The notes under the pieces were generated by a model. The model did no database searches. It was not told where the DNA came from and was given only the letters and a program-made list of their open reading frames with translations. Below are positions 8,976 to 20,200 of a stretch of DNA of 64,000 nt, piece after piece. The DNA comes from Thiobacillus sp. 65-1402. Lineage in GTDB: Bacteria; Pseudomonadota; Gammaproteobacteria; Burkholderiales; Thiobacillaceae. The stretch's first letter is position 1; every line of letters starts with the position of its first letter. The position numbers and the translations under genes were made by a program. The stretch covers positions 46,506 through 110,505 of the forward strand of contig NZ_MKUG01000001.1 of NCBI RefSeq assembly GCF_001897685.1, in the 5' to 3' direction.

Positions 8976-10581
8976 ACAGATGGAAGCGGTCCGAACGGTC
9001 GCCCGGACGTGCGCCTTCCCACTGCTTGACCCAGCCGCCCGGGATAGGCGGCCCGGCCTCGCGGCGCCGGGTTTCCACCAGCAGCCAGCCGCAGCCGATA
9101 TCGGCCGGGGCAAGCAGGCGCCCGCTGTGATAGGCAAGCAGCAGACGCTGCTGGCTGCGTACCTGGTAGGTCTGGATGCAGGCGGTTTGCGGCACCCGCG
9201 CCGCCAGCGCTTCGCCCACGCTGGCATAACTCAGGCGGCGGTCGAGCGGCGTCAGAAACAAGGCCATCAACAGTGTCCAAATGAAGGTCATGCCGGCTGT
9301 CCACGCCAGCATGGGCCGCAGCGGCGAACGCCGGAGGCGCGCCAGAAAGACGATCCAGGCCAAGGTGACGGCGATGCCCAGCGCCAGCGCCCACGGACGC
9401 AGCCCGCCGACATGGGCCATCCCCAGCTTGCCGAGCCGCACGGCCAGCCGCGCCGGGCTGCCGAGATCGTGCGCGCTCCAGTAGATCCAGAACAGCAGTC
9501 CGATAAAGCCGAACAGCATGACCGCAAACCACAGCAGGGCGTTGGCCGCGCCGCGCCGCAGCGTGAACAGTCCGGCGCCGCCCAATAGCGCCAGCGGCAA
9601 CAGCAGGATGAGGCCTTGCTCCTCGCCGGGTTCGGCCGCCAGGGCGTACAGGCCGAGCAAGCCCGCCAACGCCGCGAGCGGCAGCGCCATGCCCGGCGTA
9701 CGCCATTGCCGCCGTCCCCGATATGCCGCCCACGCCGCCAGCGGCCATGCCGGCCAGGCGTACCAGCCGAGGATGCCGGGGTAATAGCCGGGCTGCAGGC
9801 TATCGCCGCCCAGCCAGCGTTGCAGATTGAATGCGCGCATCAACGGAATATGCTGGGTTGCCAAAAACGCCAGCCATGCTGCGCCGAACAGCAGCGCACC
9901 GCCCACGCCCCAGGCCAGCGAACGCCGCGCCGCCGGACTGCGGTACTCAGTCAGCAACAGCGGCAGCAACGCCGCCAGCAGCAGAAACAGCAAGGCTTCC
10001 GCCGCGCCGCCGGCAAGCAGCATCAGCGCCGCGCCGCCCCCCAGCATCCAGCCGCTGCGGGCACCCTGCGGCAGGCTAGCGACGCCGTACAGCATCGCGG
10101 CAGCGGCGGCAAACTGGGCGGTATAGGCATTGAGCTCGTGGCCGCGCACCAGCAGGCCCACGCAGCCCAGCAAGGTGAGCACCGCAGCCCAGCCGGCCTC
10201 GTCACCGTAGAGCACGCGCGCCGTGCGCGCCACAAAAAACAGCGCCAGCGCGATGAACAGGCCCGAAGCCAGGCGGGCGCCATCAGCCAAAGCCAGGACG
10301 GGCGAAGTGAGCCAGGCGGTGGCGGCGGCGACCCAGTAATACAGGGGCGGCGTAGCCGGGGCGGCCTGGGGCGCAATCCCGCTTTGCAGCAGCAGCCACA
10401 ACTGGGCGAAATGATCGCCGTCGCCGCCTTTCCATGGCGCGTGCCCCACCAGCCCCGGCACCAGCCAGGCCGCACACAGCAGCCACAGCCCGAGCTGCGG
10501 GAGGGTCGCTGCGCAGCAGCGGGGCACCCACCGGCGTACTCCTTGCGGGTGCTGCGGCGTGATCAGGCGCTTATTGAACAA
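8962..10581 (-). CDS. ArnT/PMT-like membrane glycosyltransferase
   Basis: Multi-TM protein with HAPWKGGDGDHFAQLW N-terminal motif; start uncertain (TTG at 10581 overlaps upstream stop, in-frame GTG inside the repeat). Confidence 0.65.
   Translation of the reverse strand: MFNKRLITPQHPQGVRRWVPRCCAATLPQLGLWLLCAAWLVPGLVGHAPWKGGDGDHFAQLWLLLQSGIAPQAAPATPPLYYWVAAATAWLTSPVLALADGARLASGLFIALALFFVARTARVLYGDEAGWAAVLTLLGCVGLLVRGHELNAYTAQFAAAAAMLYGVASLPQGARSGWMLGGGAALMLLAGGAAEALLFLLLAALLPLLLTEYRSPAARRSLAWGVGGALLFGAAWLAFLATQHIPLMRAFNLQRWLGGDSLQPGYYPGILGWYAWPAWPLAAWAAYRGRRQWRTPGMALPLAALAGLLGLYALAAEPGEEQGLILLLPLALLGGAGLFTLRRGAANALLWFAVMLFGFIGLLFWIYWSAHDLGSPARLAVRLGKLGMAHVGGLRPWALALGIAVTLAWIVFLARLRRSPLRPMLAWTAGMTFIWTLLMALFLTPLDRRLSYASVGEALAARVPQTACIQTYQVRSQQRLLLAYHSGRLLAPADIGCGWLLVETRRREAGPPIPGGWVKQWEGARPGDRSDRFHLYARH
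10494..10555. repeat. Copy 1 of a 62-bp dispersed repeat
   Basis: GCTGCGGGAGGGTCGCTGCGCAGCAGCGGGGCACCCACCGGCGTACTCCTTGCGGGTGCTGC; 58/62 identical to 26537-26598. Confidence 0.9.
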
Positions 10582-12022
10582 TTTTGAGGAGTTGTCCCGG
10601 TTGGGGTTCGCCGCCGGGGTAGAGATCGTTCATCAGGCGCAGCTGGCTTTCGGCTTCGCCACCCAATGGCGACTGCCGCGCCAGAGCGGCCATCGTGGTG
10701 CCGGGTTGCGCCGTCAGCAGGCGCAGCACATGGGGACGCGCCGCCTGCCGTTCCGCCGCGCCGAGCGCATGGAAGCTGTTGATCGCCGCGCGCAGGGCGC
10801 TGCGCTCGCGCTCGTACGCGGGCTTGTCCTTGGCCATGCCTGCGATCAGGTACTGCGTGCCGTTGAACACCACGGCCGCCACCACCACCGGTTTGCCCTG
10901 CTGCGCGCCCGCCGCGAATGCGGCCGGGTGGCCGCCAAGATTGCCGCTGTCGTAGCGTGCGCCGGCATCCAGCTTGAGTCCTTTCTGCAGCGTCTCCAGC
11001 GGTTTGTCGCTTTTCGGCCCCTGCTGCAGCTCGACCAGCGCGTCGCCCTGGGGATTCGTCGCCACCACCCGGTCGGGGCGATTGCGGACCTGCCAGCCGG
11101 GCGGAAACTGTAGCGCCAGCCCGAGCTTTTCATGCAGCAGGGCATTGTTGCGGATCACGCCCTGGTCGGGACTGTCGCCAAAATACACGCCGGCCATTTT
11201 CTGCAGGAAATCGTTGCGGCCGTCGCGCGGATTGGCGACGCTGTACTTGCCGGCCTCGCCCACCACCTGCTTGAGGCGCGCATCGTTGCTCGGGTGGGTG
11301 TCGAAAGTGCCGTGATAGGTGCGCGGCTGGCGGCCGCCGCGCTTGGCCTGTTCGGCGGCAAACAGCTCCTGGTTTTTCAGCACGCCGATGACCTCAATCA
11401 TTGCCTGCGGGCTGTAGCCGCTGCGGGCCAGGTATTCGGCGCCGAGGCGGTCGGATTCCAGTTCGTGCTCGCGCCCGTAGCCGGCGGTCCAGGCCTGCGC
11501 CAGCGTTTGCAGCAACGATGCGCCCGCCTGACCGTTCATCCCCGGCACCAGAATCGAGCCCAATACCGCACCCAGTCCTGCCGCGGTGGACGCGCTTTGC
11601 TGGCGCACCCCGTGGCGCGCGGTGACATGGCCGATTTCATGCCCCACCACCCCGGCCAGCTCGGCCTCGGAGTTCAGGTAGGCCATGATGCCGCGGGTGA
11701 TGTAGACATAGCCGCCGGGCAGGGCGAAGGCGTTGACGTCGGGGCTGTCGACCACGGTGAAATGCCATGGCAGGTTCGGCCGATGGCTCTGTTTCGCCAG
11801 CCGCTGGCCGACCTCGTTGACGTAGGCCTGCAGCGCCGGATTGTCCAGCGCCGCGTATTCCTTCAATACATCCTGGTGTGCCTGCGCACCCATCTGGATT
11901 TCCTGCTGCTCGGACATCAGCACGAAATCCTTGCCGCCCGTCACCGGATTCTGCGCACAGTGCGTCAGCGCCAGCGCGCCGAGAACGGCCATTGCAATGC
12001 GGCGGAAAGCTCGGGGGGTCAC
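10571..12022 (-). CDS. M48-family metallopeptidase with C-terminal LysM-like segment
   Basis: HEIGH zinc motif (GVVGHEIGHVTARHG), lipoprotein-like LTHCAQNP, YVYITRGIMAYLNSEAELAGV; GTG start inferred. Confidence 0.85.
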   Translation of the reverse strand: MTPRAFRRIAMAVLGALALTHCAQNPVTGGKDFVLMSEQQEIQMGAQAHQDVLKEYAALDNPALQAYVNEVGQRLAKQSHRPNLPWHFTVVDSPDVNAFALPGGYVYITRGIMAYLNSEAELAGVVGHEIGHVTARHGVRQQSASTAAGLGAVLGSILVPGMNGQAGASLLQTLAQAWTAGYGREHELESDRLGAEYLARSGYSPQAMIEVIGVLKNQELFAAEQAKRGGRQPRTYHGTFDTHPSNDARLKQVVGEAGKYSVANPRDGRNDFLQKMAGVYFGDSPDQGVIRNNALLHEKLGLALQFPPGWQVRNRPDRVVATNPQGDALVELQQGPKSDKPLETLQKGLKLDAGARYDSGNLGGHPAAFAAGAQQGKPVVVAAVVFNGTQYLIAGMAKDKPAYERERSALRAAINSFHALGAAERQAARPHVLRLLTAQPGTTMAALARQSPLGGEAESQLRLMNDLYPGGEPQPGQLLKIVQ

Positions 12023-12082
12023 GTCTGCCTCGTCCTGGTCGGGAGTGTTCAATGATACCGTCGTGTCGCCGCCAAAACGCAA

Positions 12083-12104
12083 AAAGCGGCCGAAGCCGCT
12101 TTGA
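12083..12104. terminator. Putative intrinsic terminator downstream of rpmE
   Basis: AAGCGGCCGAAGCCGCTTT hairpin with flanking A/T tract. Confidence 0.5.
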
Positions 12105-12135
12105 GTCGCATCACGCAAGCGCCGTTCAGAGCGGC

Positions 12136-12342
12136 TTACTTCATGCCATAGCGCTGACGGAACTTCTCGACACGGCCGGCGGTATCGACGATCTTCTGCT
12201 TGCCGGTGTAGAACGGGTGGCAGGCCGCGCAGACTTCCACCTGCAGCTTTTCCTTGCCCAGCGTGGAGCGGGTTTTGAACGTGCTGCCGCAGGAGCAGGT
12301 CACGGCGACTTCCTTGTAATCGGGGTGAATGCCGGATTTCAT
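12136..12342 (-). CDS. rpmE: 50S ribosomal protein L31
   Basis: [27 protein letters not shown]...[24 protein letters not shown]. Confidence 0.97.
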   Translation of the reverse strand: MKSGIHPDYKEVAVTCSCGSTFKTRSTLGKEKLQVEVCAACHPFYTGKQKIVDTAGRVEKFRQRYGMK

Positions 12343-12417
12343 GGCAATTCCTTAACGGGTTGAATTCGGAGAACGCGGGATTGTAGCGGAGCAACGTGCG
12401 ATACGCAAGCCGCAGGG

Positions 12418-13677
12418 TCAGCCGCGCCGCATCGAGTCAAAAAATTCGCTGTTGTTTTTGGTCGCGCGGATCTTGTCGAGCAGGAATTCCATCGCCTCCA
12501 TGTCGTCCATCGGGTACAGCAGTTTGCGCAGCACCCATACCTTCTGCAGGATGTCGTGCGGCATCAGCAGTTCTTCGCGGCGGGTGCCGGAGCGGTTGAC
12601 GTTGATGGCGGGGTACTGGCGCTTCTCGGCCATCTTGCGGTCGAGATGGATTTCCAGGTTGCCGGTGCCCTTGAATTCCTCGTAGATGACGTCGTCCATG
12701 CGGCTGCCGGTGTCGATCAGCGCGGTGGCGAGGATGGTCAGGCTGCCGCCTTCCTCGATGTTGCGGGCGGCGCCGAAGAAGCGCTTCGGCTTCTGCAGCG
12801 CGTTGGCGTCGACGCCGCCGGTGAGCACCTTGCCGGAAGCCGGCTGCACCGTGTTGTAGGCGCGTGCCAGCCGCGTGATCGAGTCGAGCAGGATGACCAC
12901 GTCCTTCTTGTGCTCGACCAGGCGCTTGGCGCGCTCGATCACCATTTCCGCCACCTGGACGTGGCGGCTGGCGGGCTCGTCGAAGGTCGAGGCGACGACT
13001 TCGCCGCGCACGGTGCGGCTCATCTCGGTCACTTCCTCCGGGCGTTCGTCAATCAGCAGCACGAACAGCACGACGTCGGGATGGTTGGAAGTGATGGCGT
13101 GGGCGATGTGCTGCAGCATCACCGTCTTGCCGGATTTCGGCGGCGCCACCAGGAGGCCGCGCTGGCCCTTGCCGATCGGCGCGACGATGTCGATGACGCG
13201 GCTGGTGATGTTCTCCTCCGCCTTGACGTCGCGTTCCAGCTTGAGCGGCTTGTCCGGATGCAGCGGAGTGAGGTTCTCGAACAGGATCTTGTTCTTGCTC
13301 GCCTCGGGCGGCTCGCCGTTGATCTTGTCGAGCTTGGTCATCGCCGAATAGCGCTCGCCGTCCTTCGGCGTGCGGATCTCGCCCTCGATCTTGTCGCCGG
13401 TATGCAGGTTGAAGCGGCGGATCTGCGACGGCGACACGTAGATGTCATCAGTGTTGGCGAGATACGAGGTTTCCGGCGATCTCAGGAATCCGAAGCCGTC
13501 CGGCAGCACTTCCAGCACGCCGTCGCCGTAGATGCTCTCGCCGCGCTTGGCCAGCGTTTTCAGGATGGTGAAGATCAGCTCCTGCTTGCGAAAACGGTTG
13601 GCGTTGTCGATGCCATTGGTAGCGGCGATTTCGAGGAGCTCGGTGATCGGCTTCTGCTTGAGTTCGGAAAGATGCAT
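12418..13677 (-). CDS. rho: Transcription termination factor Rho
   Basis: [18 protein letters not shown]; Walker [23 protein letters not shown]. Confidence 0.98.
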   Translation of the reverse strand: MHLSELKQKPITELLEIAATNGIDNANRFRKQELIFTILKTLAKRGESIYGDGVLEVLPDGFGFLRSPETSYLANTDDIYVSPSQIRRFNLHTGDKIEGEIRTPKDGERYSAMTKLDKINGEPPEASKNKILFENLTPLHPDKPLKLERDVKAEENITSRVIDIVAPIGKGQRGLLVAPPKSGKTVMLQHIAHAITSNHPDVVLFVLLIDERPEEVTEMSRTVRGEVVASTFDEPASRHVQVAEMVIERAKRLVEHKKDVVILLDSITRLARAYNTVQPASGKVLTGGVDANALQKPKRFFGAARNIEEGGSLTILATALIDTGSRMDDVIYEEFKGTGNLEIHLDRKMAEKRQYPAINVNRSGTRREELLMPHDILQKVWVLRKLLYPMDDMEAMEFLLDKIRATKNNSEFFDSMRRG

Positions 13678-13783
13678 GGAAAGGGCCTGAGTGGGCTCGC
13701 TTGAAAGAGCCGGACGTGAAGGGGGAGAGAAGCCGGACGGCACTGCGGGAAGGCGGCGCGCGGGTGCGCCGTCCGGTAGAGTT

Positions 13784-14110
13784 TTAGATGTTGCTGTCGA
13801 CGAAAGCGGTGAGTTGCGACTTGGACAGGGCGCCGACCTTGGTCGCCTCGACATTGCCGTTCTTGAAGATCATCAGGGTGGGGATGCCGCGGATGCCGAA
13901 CTTGGGCGGGGTGGCCTGGTTCTCGTCGATATTGAGCTTGCACACCTTGAGCTTGCCGGCGTATTCCTTGGCGACCTCATCGAGGATCGGCGAGATCATC
14001 TTGCAGGGGCCGCACCAGTCCGCCCAGTAATCCACCAGCACGGGCACACCCGCCTGCAGGACTTCCTGTTCGAAGGAATCGTCGGATATGTAATGAACAT
14101 GCTCGCTCAT
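13784..14110 (-). CDS. trxA: Thioredoxin
   Basis: [13 protein letters not shown] active site; 108 aa. Confidence 0.97.
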   Translation of the reverse strand: MSEHVHYISDDSFEQEVLQAGVPVLVDYWADWCGPCKMISPILDEVAKEYAGKLKVCKLNIDENQATPPKFGIRGIPTLMIFKNGNVEATKVGALSKSQLTAFVDSNI

Positions 14111-14271
14111 CGGTGAGGCTCCTATTTTTGAAGTATGCGGTTGGCCGGACGCGGCCTGGACGGTTTGGGAAGGTGGCAATGCTGGAAAAATCGGTTTTGT
14201 GACGATATGCTACATCAAAACTGCCGCCTGCAAGCATCCGGGCATTCCTCAAATCATCAGGGTAAATACGA

Positions 14272-14595
14272 ATGACCTACGTTGTAACCGACGCCTGCGT
14301 GAAGTGCAAATACACCGATTGTGTCGATGTCTGTCCGGTGGACTGCTTCCATGAAGGCCCCAATTTCCTCGTCATCGACCCCGAGGAGTGCATCGACTGC
14401 ACCCTGTGCGTGGCCGAATGCCCGGTCGAGGCCATCTATGCCGAAGACGACGTGCCGGATGACCAGCGTGCCTACATTGCGCTCAATGCCGAGCTTGCCA
14501 AGGAGTGGAAAGTCATCGTCGAACGCAAGGACCCGCTGCCCGATGCCGACGAATGGGCCGGCGTCAAGGACAAGCGCCAGTATCTGGAACGTTGA
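14272..14595 (+). CDS. fdxA: 7Fe-8S type ferredoxin (FdxA)
   Basis: [26 protein letters not shown]...[16 protein letters not shown]. Confidence 0.95.
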   Translation: MTYVVTDACVKCKYTDCVDVCPVDCFHEGPNFLVIDPEECIDCTLCVAECPVEAIYAEDDVPDDQRAYIALNAELAKEWKVIVERKDPLPDADEWAGVKDKRQYLER

Positions 14596-14662
14596 GCCGC
14601 TCAAACGCAGTTGACTGCCCGCCGGGCGGGCGCGCCCAACCACCGTTTTTAGATTAGCCCCG

Positions 14663-17293
14663 GTGGGAATCGCAACGATTCTCCTGGGCGGTCCGCCCCT
14701 GGCGCACGCCGCCGCCCGCACCCTGCTCGACCGTTACGCCGACCGCCTGCCCGATCTCTCCGGGCTGACGCTGCTCGTCCCCAACCACCGCGCCGGACAG
14801 GATTTCGCCCGCGCGCTGGCGCAGGCCGGCGGCCTGCCCGCCCTGATCCCGCCGCGCATCACTCCGCTGAAAGCCTGGGCCGAAAGCACCCTGCAGGGCA
14901 CACGCATGGCCGACGGCCGCGCCGAGCCGCATGCGCGGCGGCTGGCGCGGCTGCACGGCGTGCTGCGCAACATCGACTGGCTGGGCACGGTCGACCGATG
15001 GGCGCTCGCCAGCGAGTTGCTGCAGCTGGCCGACGAACTTTCCGCCGCCCGCCTGGGCGCCGCCATCGGATCGCGCATCCGCGCGCTGCATGCCGACACG
15101 CTCGACCGCGAAAGCGCACTGATCGAGGCGGTATGGCAGGCCCTCAACAACGATGGCAGCGACCCGCAGGCGCACTACGCGCGCGCGCTCGACCAGCTGC
15201 TTGAGCAATGCCGGTCTGCGCCGCAGCCCGTTTACGGCTACGCGCTGGGAACGCTGACCGCCATCGAGCGGCAATTTCTCGACCGCTGTGCCGAACATGC
15301 GCCCGTCACGCTGTTCGAGCCCGCCGCCGACGGCGTGGCGTTCACCCTGCACCAGGCCTGGCAGAAAACCGCGCCGCCGCTGCGCGAACGCGCCGCCATG
15401 CTGGCGGCCGCTCATCCCCGCTCTCCCGTGCGCCCGCACCTGACGCTGTGCCCGGCGCCGCACCTGGAAGCCGAGGCGCGCGCCGTCGCCGCCTGGGTAA
15501 GCGCCCAATTGCACGCCGGAAAGCGCGCTATCGCGCTGATCGCGCTCGACCGCGAAACCGCGCGCCGGGTGCGCGCGCTGCTCGAACGCACCGACGTGCT
15601 GGTGGCCGACGAAACCGGCTGGACGCTGTCGACCACCGCCGCCGCCGCCGTGATCGATCGCTGGCTGGAATGCGTCGCGCACGACTTCCCGCATATCGAA
15701 TTGCTCGACCTGCTGAAGTCGCCCTTCCTGCTGGGCGAGCTCGCGGCGCGGCAGGACCAGGTGCTGCAGCTCGAACTCGCGCTGCGGCGGCAGGGGGTGG
15801 CGCAAGGCATGGCCGACATCCAGCGGCTGGCGCATGCGCAATTCGGCGCGCTGCCGCCCTGGCTTGCCGCATTGTTCAACGCCCGGCAAGGCTTCCCCCA
15901 AAGCCGCGCGCCCCTGGCCGTCTGGCTCACCCGCCTCGTCGACAGCCTCGACAAACTGGACGCCACCGCGCCGCTCCAGATGGACGCCGCCGGCGCCAGC
16001 CTGCTCGCCACGCTCGAAACCCTGCGCCGCGAGCTGGCCGACGACGGCGAAAAATACGGCTTCGCCGAATGGCGGCGCTGGCTCAATCTGGCGCTGGAGT
16101 CGGCCAGCTTCATCGATGCCCGCGTCGTCAGCCCCATCGTGCTGACCTCGCTGCCCGCCGCGCGCGGGCGCCTGTTCGACGCAGTCGCGGTGATCGGCGC
16201 CGACGCCCGCCGCCTGCCCGCGCGCCCCGCACCCGGCCTGTTCAGCCAGGCCACCCGCGCGCAACTCGGCCTGTCCACTGCCGCCATCGAGGCCGAAGCC
16301 GCCACCTCCGACCTGATCCCGCTATTGGCTCAGGGGCCTGCGCTGTTGAGCTGGCAGGCATGGAACGACGATGAGCCCAACCCTGCCTCGCAGCTGGTCT
16401 TGCGGCTGCAGGCCCTGCATCTGGCCGCGTGGGGCGCCGCCCTGCCCGAACAGGCCAGCGGCGTGCCGCCCGCCCGGCCCAGCCCGTTGCCCGGCGCCAG
16501 CGGGCAGCCGGCGCCGGCGGTGTCGGCGATGCAATTGCCGCGCCGCTATTCGCCCACCGCCTACCAGACCCTGCTCGATTGCCCGTACCGGTTTTTCGTG
16601 AAGAGCGTGCTCGGCATCCGCGAACTCGACGAAGCCGACGACGCGCTCGACAAGAGCGACTACGGCAACGCGCTGCACCGCATCCTCAAGGCCTTTCACG
16701 ACGGCGCCCCGCCGCCCGGGCGCGACGCCGCGCTGGCCCGCCTGCAGGAAATGTCCGACGCCGAATTCGCCGCGCTGCCCGCCTGGACCGCCACCGCCTG
16801 GCGCAGCAAGTGGGAAAAAATCCAGCCTGCCTATGTCGATGCCTGGCTGGAGTGGGTTGCGCAAGGCTGGCAATACCAGGCTGGCGAAGCCGAATTCAGC
16901 ATGCCGTTCAACGTCGCCGGTCTCGGCGAGATCACCCTGCACGGCCGCGTCGACCGCGTCGACCAGAAGGGCGACGCCCGTACCGTCATCGACTACAAGA
17001 CCGGCGCCGCGCAGGGCCTCAAGAAGAAGCTCAAGGATCCCGCCGAAGCAGTCCAGCTGCCGTTCTATGCCTGGCTCGCGGAGGCCGCTGCCGCCTACCT
17101 GCCGATCAGCGACACCCCGGTCGCGCTGCTCGAACTCGACGGCGAAACCGACGTCGACGCCATCGGCCGCCGCCTGCCAGAGCTGCTGGAAGCCATCGCC
17201 GCAGGCGCAGCGCTTCCCGCATCGGGGATCGACGCCGTCTGCCAGTTCTGCGAGGCGCGCGGACTGTGCCGCAAGGGGATGTGGCATGAGTGA
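14663..17293 (+). CDS. PD-(D/E)XK nuclease family protein, AddB-like
   Basis: VIDYKTG nuclease motif; single Cys in LLDCPYRFF plus CQFCEARGLC C-terminal cluster consistent with an Fe-S nuclease domain; followed by UvrD/AddA-like helicase. Confidence 0.82.
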   Translation: MGIATILLGGPPLAHAAARTLLDRYADRLPDLSGLTLLVPNHRAGQDFARALAQAGGLPALIPPRITPLKAWAESTLQGTRMADGRAEPHARRLARLHGVLRNIDWLGTVDRWALASELLQLADELSAARLGAAIGSRIRALHADTLDRESALIEAVWQALNNDGSDPQAHYARALDQLLEQCRSAPQPVYGYALGTLTAIERQFLDRCAEHAPVTLFEPAADGVAFTLHQAWQKTAPPLRERAAMLAAAHPRSPVRPHLTLCPAPHLEAEARAVAAWVSAQLHAGKRAIALIALDRETARRVRALLERTDVLVADETGWTLSTTAAAAVIDRWLECVAHDFPHIELLDLLKSPFLLGELAARQDQVLQLELALRRQGVAQGMADIQRLAHAQFGALPPWLAALFNARQGFPQSRAPLAVWLTRLVDSLDKLDATAPLQMDAAGASLLATLETLRRELADDGEKYGFAEWRRWLNLALESASFIDARVVSPIVLTSLPAARGRLFDAVAVIGADARRLPARPAPGLFSQATRAQLGLSTAAIEAEAATSDLIPLLAQGPALLSWQAWNDDEPNPASQLVLRLQALHLAAWGAALPEQASGVPPARPSPLPGASGQPAPAVSAMQLPRRYSPTAYQTLLDCPYRFFVKSVLGIRELDEADDALDKSDYGNALHRILKAFHDGAPPPGRDAALARLQEMSDAEFAALPAWTATAWRSKWEKIQPAYVDAWLEWVAQGWQYQAGEAEFSMPFNVAGLGEITLHGRVDRVDQKGDARTVIDYKTGAAQGLKKKLKDPAEAVQLPFYAWLAEAAAAYLPISDTPVALLELDGETDVDAIGRRLPELLEAIAAGAALPASGIDAVCQFCEARGLCRKGMWHE

Positions 17294-20200
17294 GCCGCTG
17301 GAGACAAGCGTGGCGCTCGCGCCCGGCCATTCTGCGGTGGTGGAGGCCTGCGCCGGCAGCGGCAAGACCTGGCTCCTGGTGTCGCGCATGATCCGCCTGC
17401 TGCTGGCCGGGGCCGAACCCTCGGAACTGCTGGCGATCACCTTCACCCGCAAGGCGGCGCAGGAGATGACCGACCGGCTGCACGCCTGGCTGCGGGTGCT
17501 GGCGCTGGAAGACGACGCGACGGTGCGCGCATTCCTGCGCGAGCGCGCGGTGCCGGAACACGGGATCGAGGCGCTGCTGCCGCGCGCGCGCGGGCTGCTG
17601 GAGGCGGTGCTGACGGCGCAGCCGGGGCCGACGGTGACGACCTTCCACGGCTGGTTTCTCGATCTGCTGAAGCGTGCGCCGCTGGAAGCCGGACTGCCTT
17701 GGGGCGCGCCGCTGCTGGAGCGCGAAAGACAGCGACAGGAGGAGGTGCGCGACCAGCTGCTGACGAAATGGGCGGCAGCGCCGCAATCAGCGGAAGGCAC
17801 CGCGCTGCTCGCCTTGCTCGCCGACATCGGCGAGCACAACCTGCACGCCCTGCTTGCGCATTTCCTGCAGGCGCGGGCGGAATGGTGGGCCTATACCGAC
17901 GGCCAGCCCAACCCGGTAGCGTATGCGCTGGAACAGTTGCGGCCCGGCCTGCATCCCGATCTGGAGACCGATCCGGTGGCGGCCTTCTGGGCCGACGAGC
18001 TCATGCTGGCGCGGGTGAAGCGGGTGGGTTATGCGCTGGAAAAAGGCTCGAAAACCGAGGCCGAACGGGCGCGCGACATTCTCGACGCGTCGAAGCTTGC
18101 GCCGCAAGCCGCGCACGGCGTGCTGATGACACGCCTGATGACCGCCGGCGCACGCCGCAAGAAGCAGGCCACCCGCGAACTGGAAAAGGCGCTCGGCGCC
18201 GAACTCGACAGTTACCTGCGCGACCTCGACGCGCTGGAAACCGCACTCGAAACCATCACCGCGATCCAGACCGACATCTGCATCTGGAACCTCAACCGCC
18301 ACGGTCTGCTGCTCGGCCACGCGCTGCTGCAAGGCTATCAGGACGCCAAGGCGCAGCAGGGGGCGATCGATTTCGCCGATGCCGAATGGCTGGCCTGCCG
18401 CCTGCTCGCCAGCGAGGAGCATGCGCCGGCCCTGGCACTGAAGCTGGATGCCCGCTACCGGCACCTGCTGCTCGACGAATTCCAGGACACCAATCCACTG
18501 CAATGGCAGGCGCTCTCCAGCTGGCTGAGCGAGGCGCACGCGGCGGACAGCGCAATGACCGTGTTCATGGTGGGCGACCCGAAGCAGGCGATTTACCGCT
18601 TCCGGCGCGGCGAAGCGCGGGTGTTCGACGCGGCGGCGGATTTTCTGCGCACGCACTTCGGTGCGCCGCATTTCAGCGCCACCATGACGCGGCGGCTGTC
18701 GCCTGCGGTGGTGCAGGCGATCAATCCGGTGTTCGCCGGGGCGGCCGGCTTTGCCGCGCACAGCCATGCCCCGGCCAACGCAGCCCGCCCCGGCGCGCTG
18801 CGCTGCCTGCCGGTCGGCGTGGACAGAAGCGCGGCCGTTACCACGGCCGGATTGCCCCACGAGGGGAATCGTATGCGCAACCCGCTCACCACGCCGCAAC
18901 CGGAGGCCGACGAGCGCGCGGTGCACGTCGAGGCGCAGGTTTTTGCCCGCGTGTTGCGCGACGAAGTGCTGGGACGCTGGGGCGTGGCCGACGGGCCGGC
19001 TGAAAACAGCCGCCCGGCGCGCCCCGGCGACGTGATGGCGCTGGTGCGCAAGCGCACCCACCTGCACCTGTACGAGCGTGCGCTGGAAGCGGCAGGCATC
19101 CCCTTCATCACCTCGCGGCGCGGTGGCCTGCTGCATGCGCTGGAAGCGCAGGATGTGATCGCGCTGCTCGAAACCCTGCTGCTGCCGCACGCCGATCTGA
19201 AGCTGGCGCACGCACTGAAAAGCCCGCTCTTCGGCTGCAGCGACGCCGATTTGCTGAGGGTGTTCGGCTCTGACGAGCCGTGCGGCTGGGAACGCCTGAC
19301 CGCGCTGGCCGAACAGCCGGACTGCCCGCCGGCGCTCGCGCGCGCCGCGCAGCTGCTGGCCGGCTGGCGCGCCCGGGTCGGCACGCTGCCGGTGCACGAC
19401 CTGCTCGACCGCATCTACTTCGAAGGCGACCTCGAAGCGCGCTACGCCGCAGCCGTGCCCGAGGCGATGCGCCCGCAGGTTGCCGCCAACCTGCGCGCCT
19501 TCATGCAGCTGGCCTTGACGCAGGATGCCGGCCGCTATCCGACGCTGGCCGGCTTCATCCGCGAACTGGCCTCGCTCGTCGACGACGCCGACGCCGCACC
19601 CGGCGAAGGGCTGGCAGCCGACGGCGAAAACGCGGTGCGGCTGCTGACCATCCACGGCGCCAAGGGGCTGGAGGCGCCGATCGTCTGGCTGCTCGGCGGC
19701 AGCGACCACGCGCGCGGCGACAGCCATGGCGTGCTGGCGCCGTGGCCGCCCGAAGCCGCGCGGCCCGAGCATTTTTCGCTGTTCGGCAAACAGGACGAGC
19801 GGGGCGCCTGGCGGGAACGCTGGTTTGCCGAGGAAGCGGTGCTGACGCAGCGCGAGTCCGACAACCTGCTGTATGTGGCGCTCACCCGCGCCGAGCAGGG
19901 ACTGATCGTCAGCGGCGCCGCCGACAAGAGCGCCTGGCTGCAGCGGGTCGAAGCGGCCTGGCAGGGCCTGGCCCTGCCGGCCGACCTGCCGCCGGCCGCC
20001 CGCGCCGACGCGCCGTGCATGACAGCGGCGGCGCCGCGCATCGCGGCCCCCGCCGTCGGACAGCGGCTTGCCCCTGCGCCCGCCAGCCCGGCGGCAGCCA
20101 GCGGCGAGCTGTTCCATGCCTGCCTCGAACACCATGCGCCGCCGGGAGCGCCGCGCGACCTGCCCGCACTGGCGATGCAGCTGGGAGTGGCGGCCGGGCT

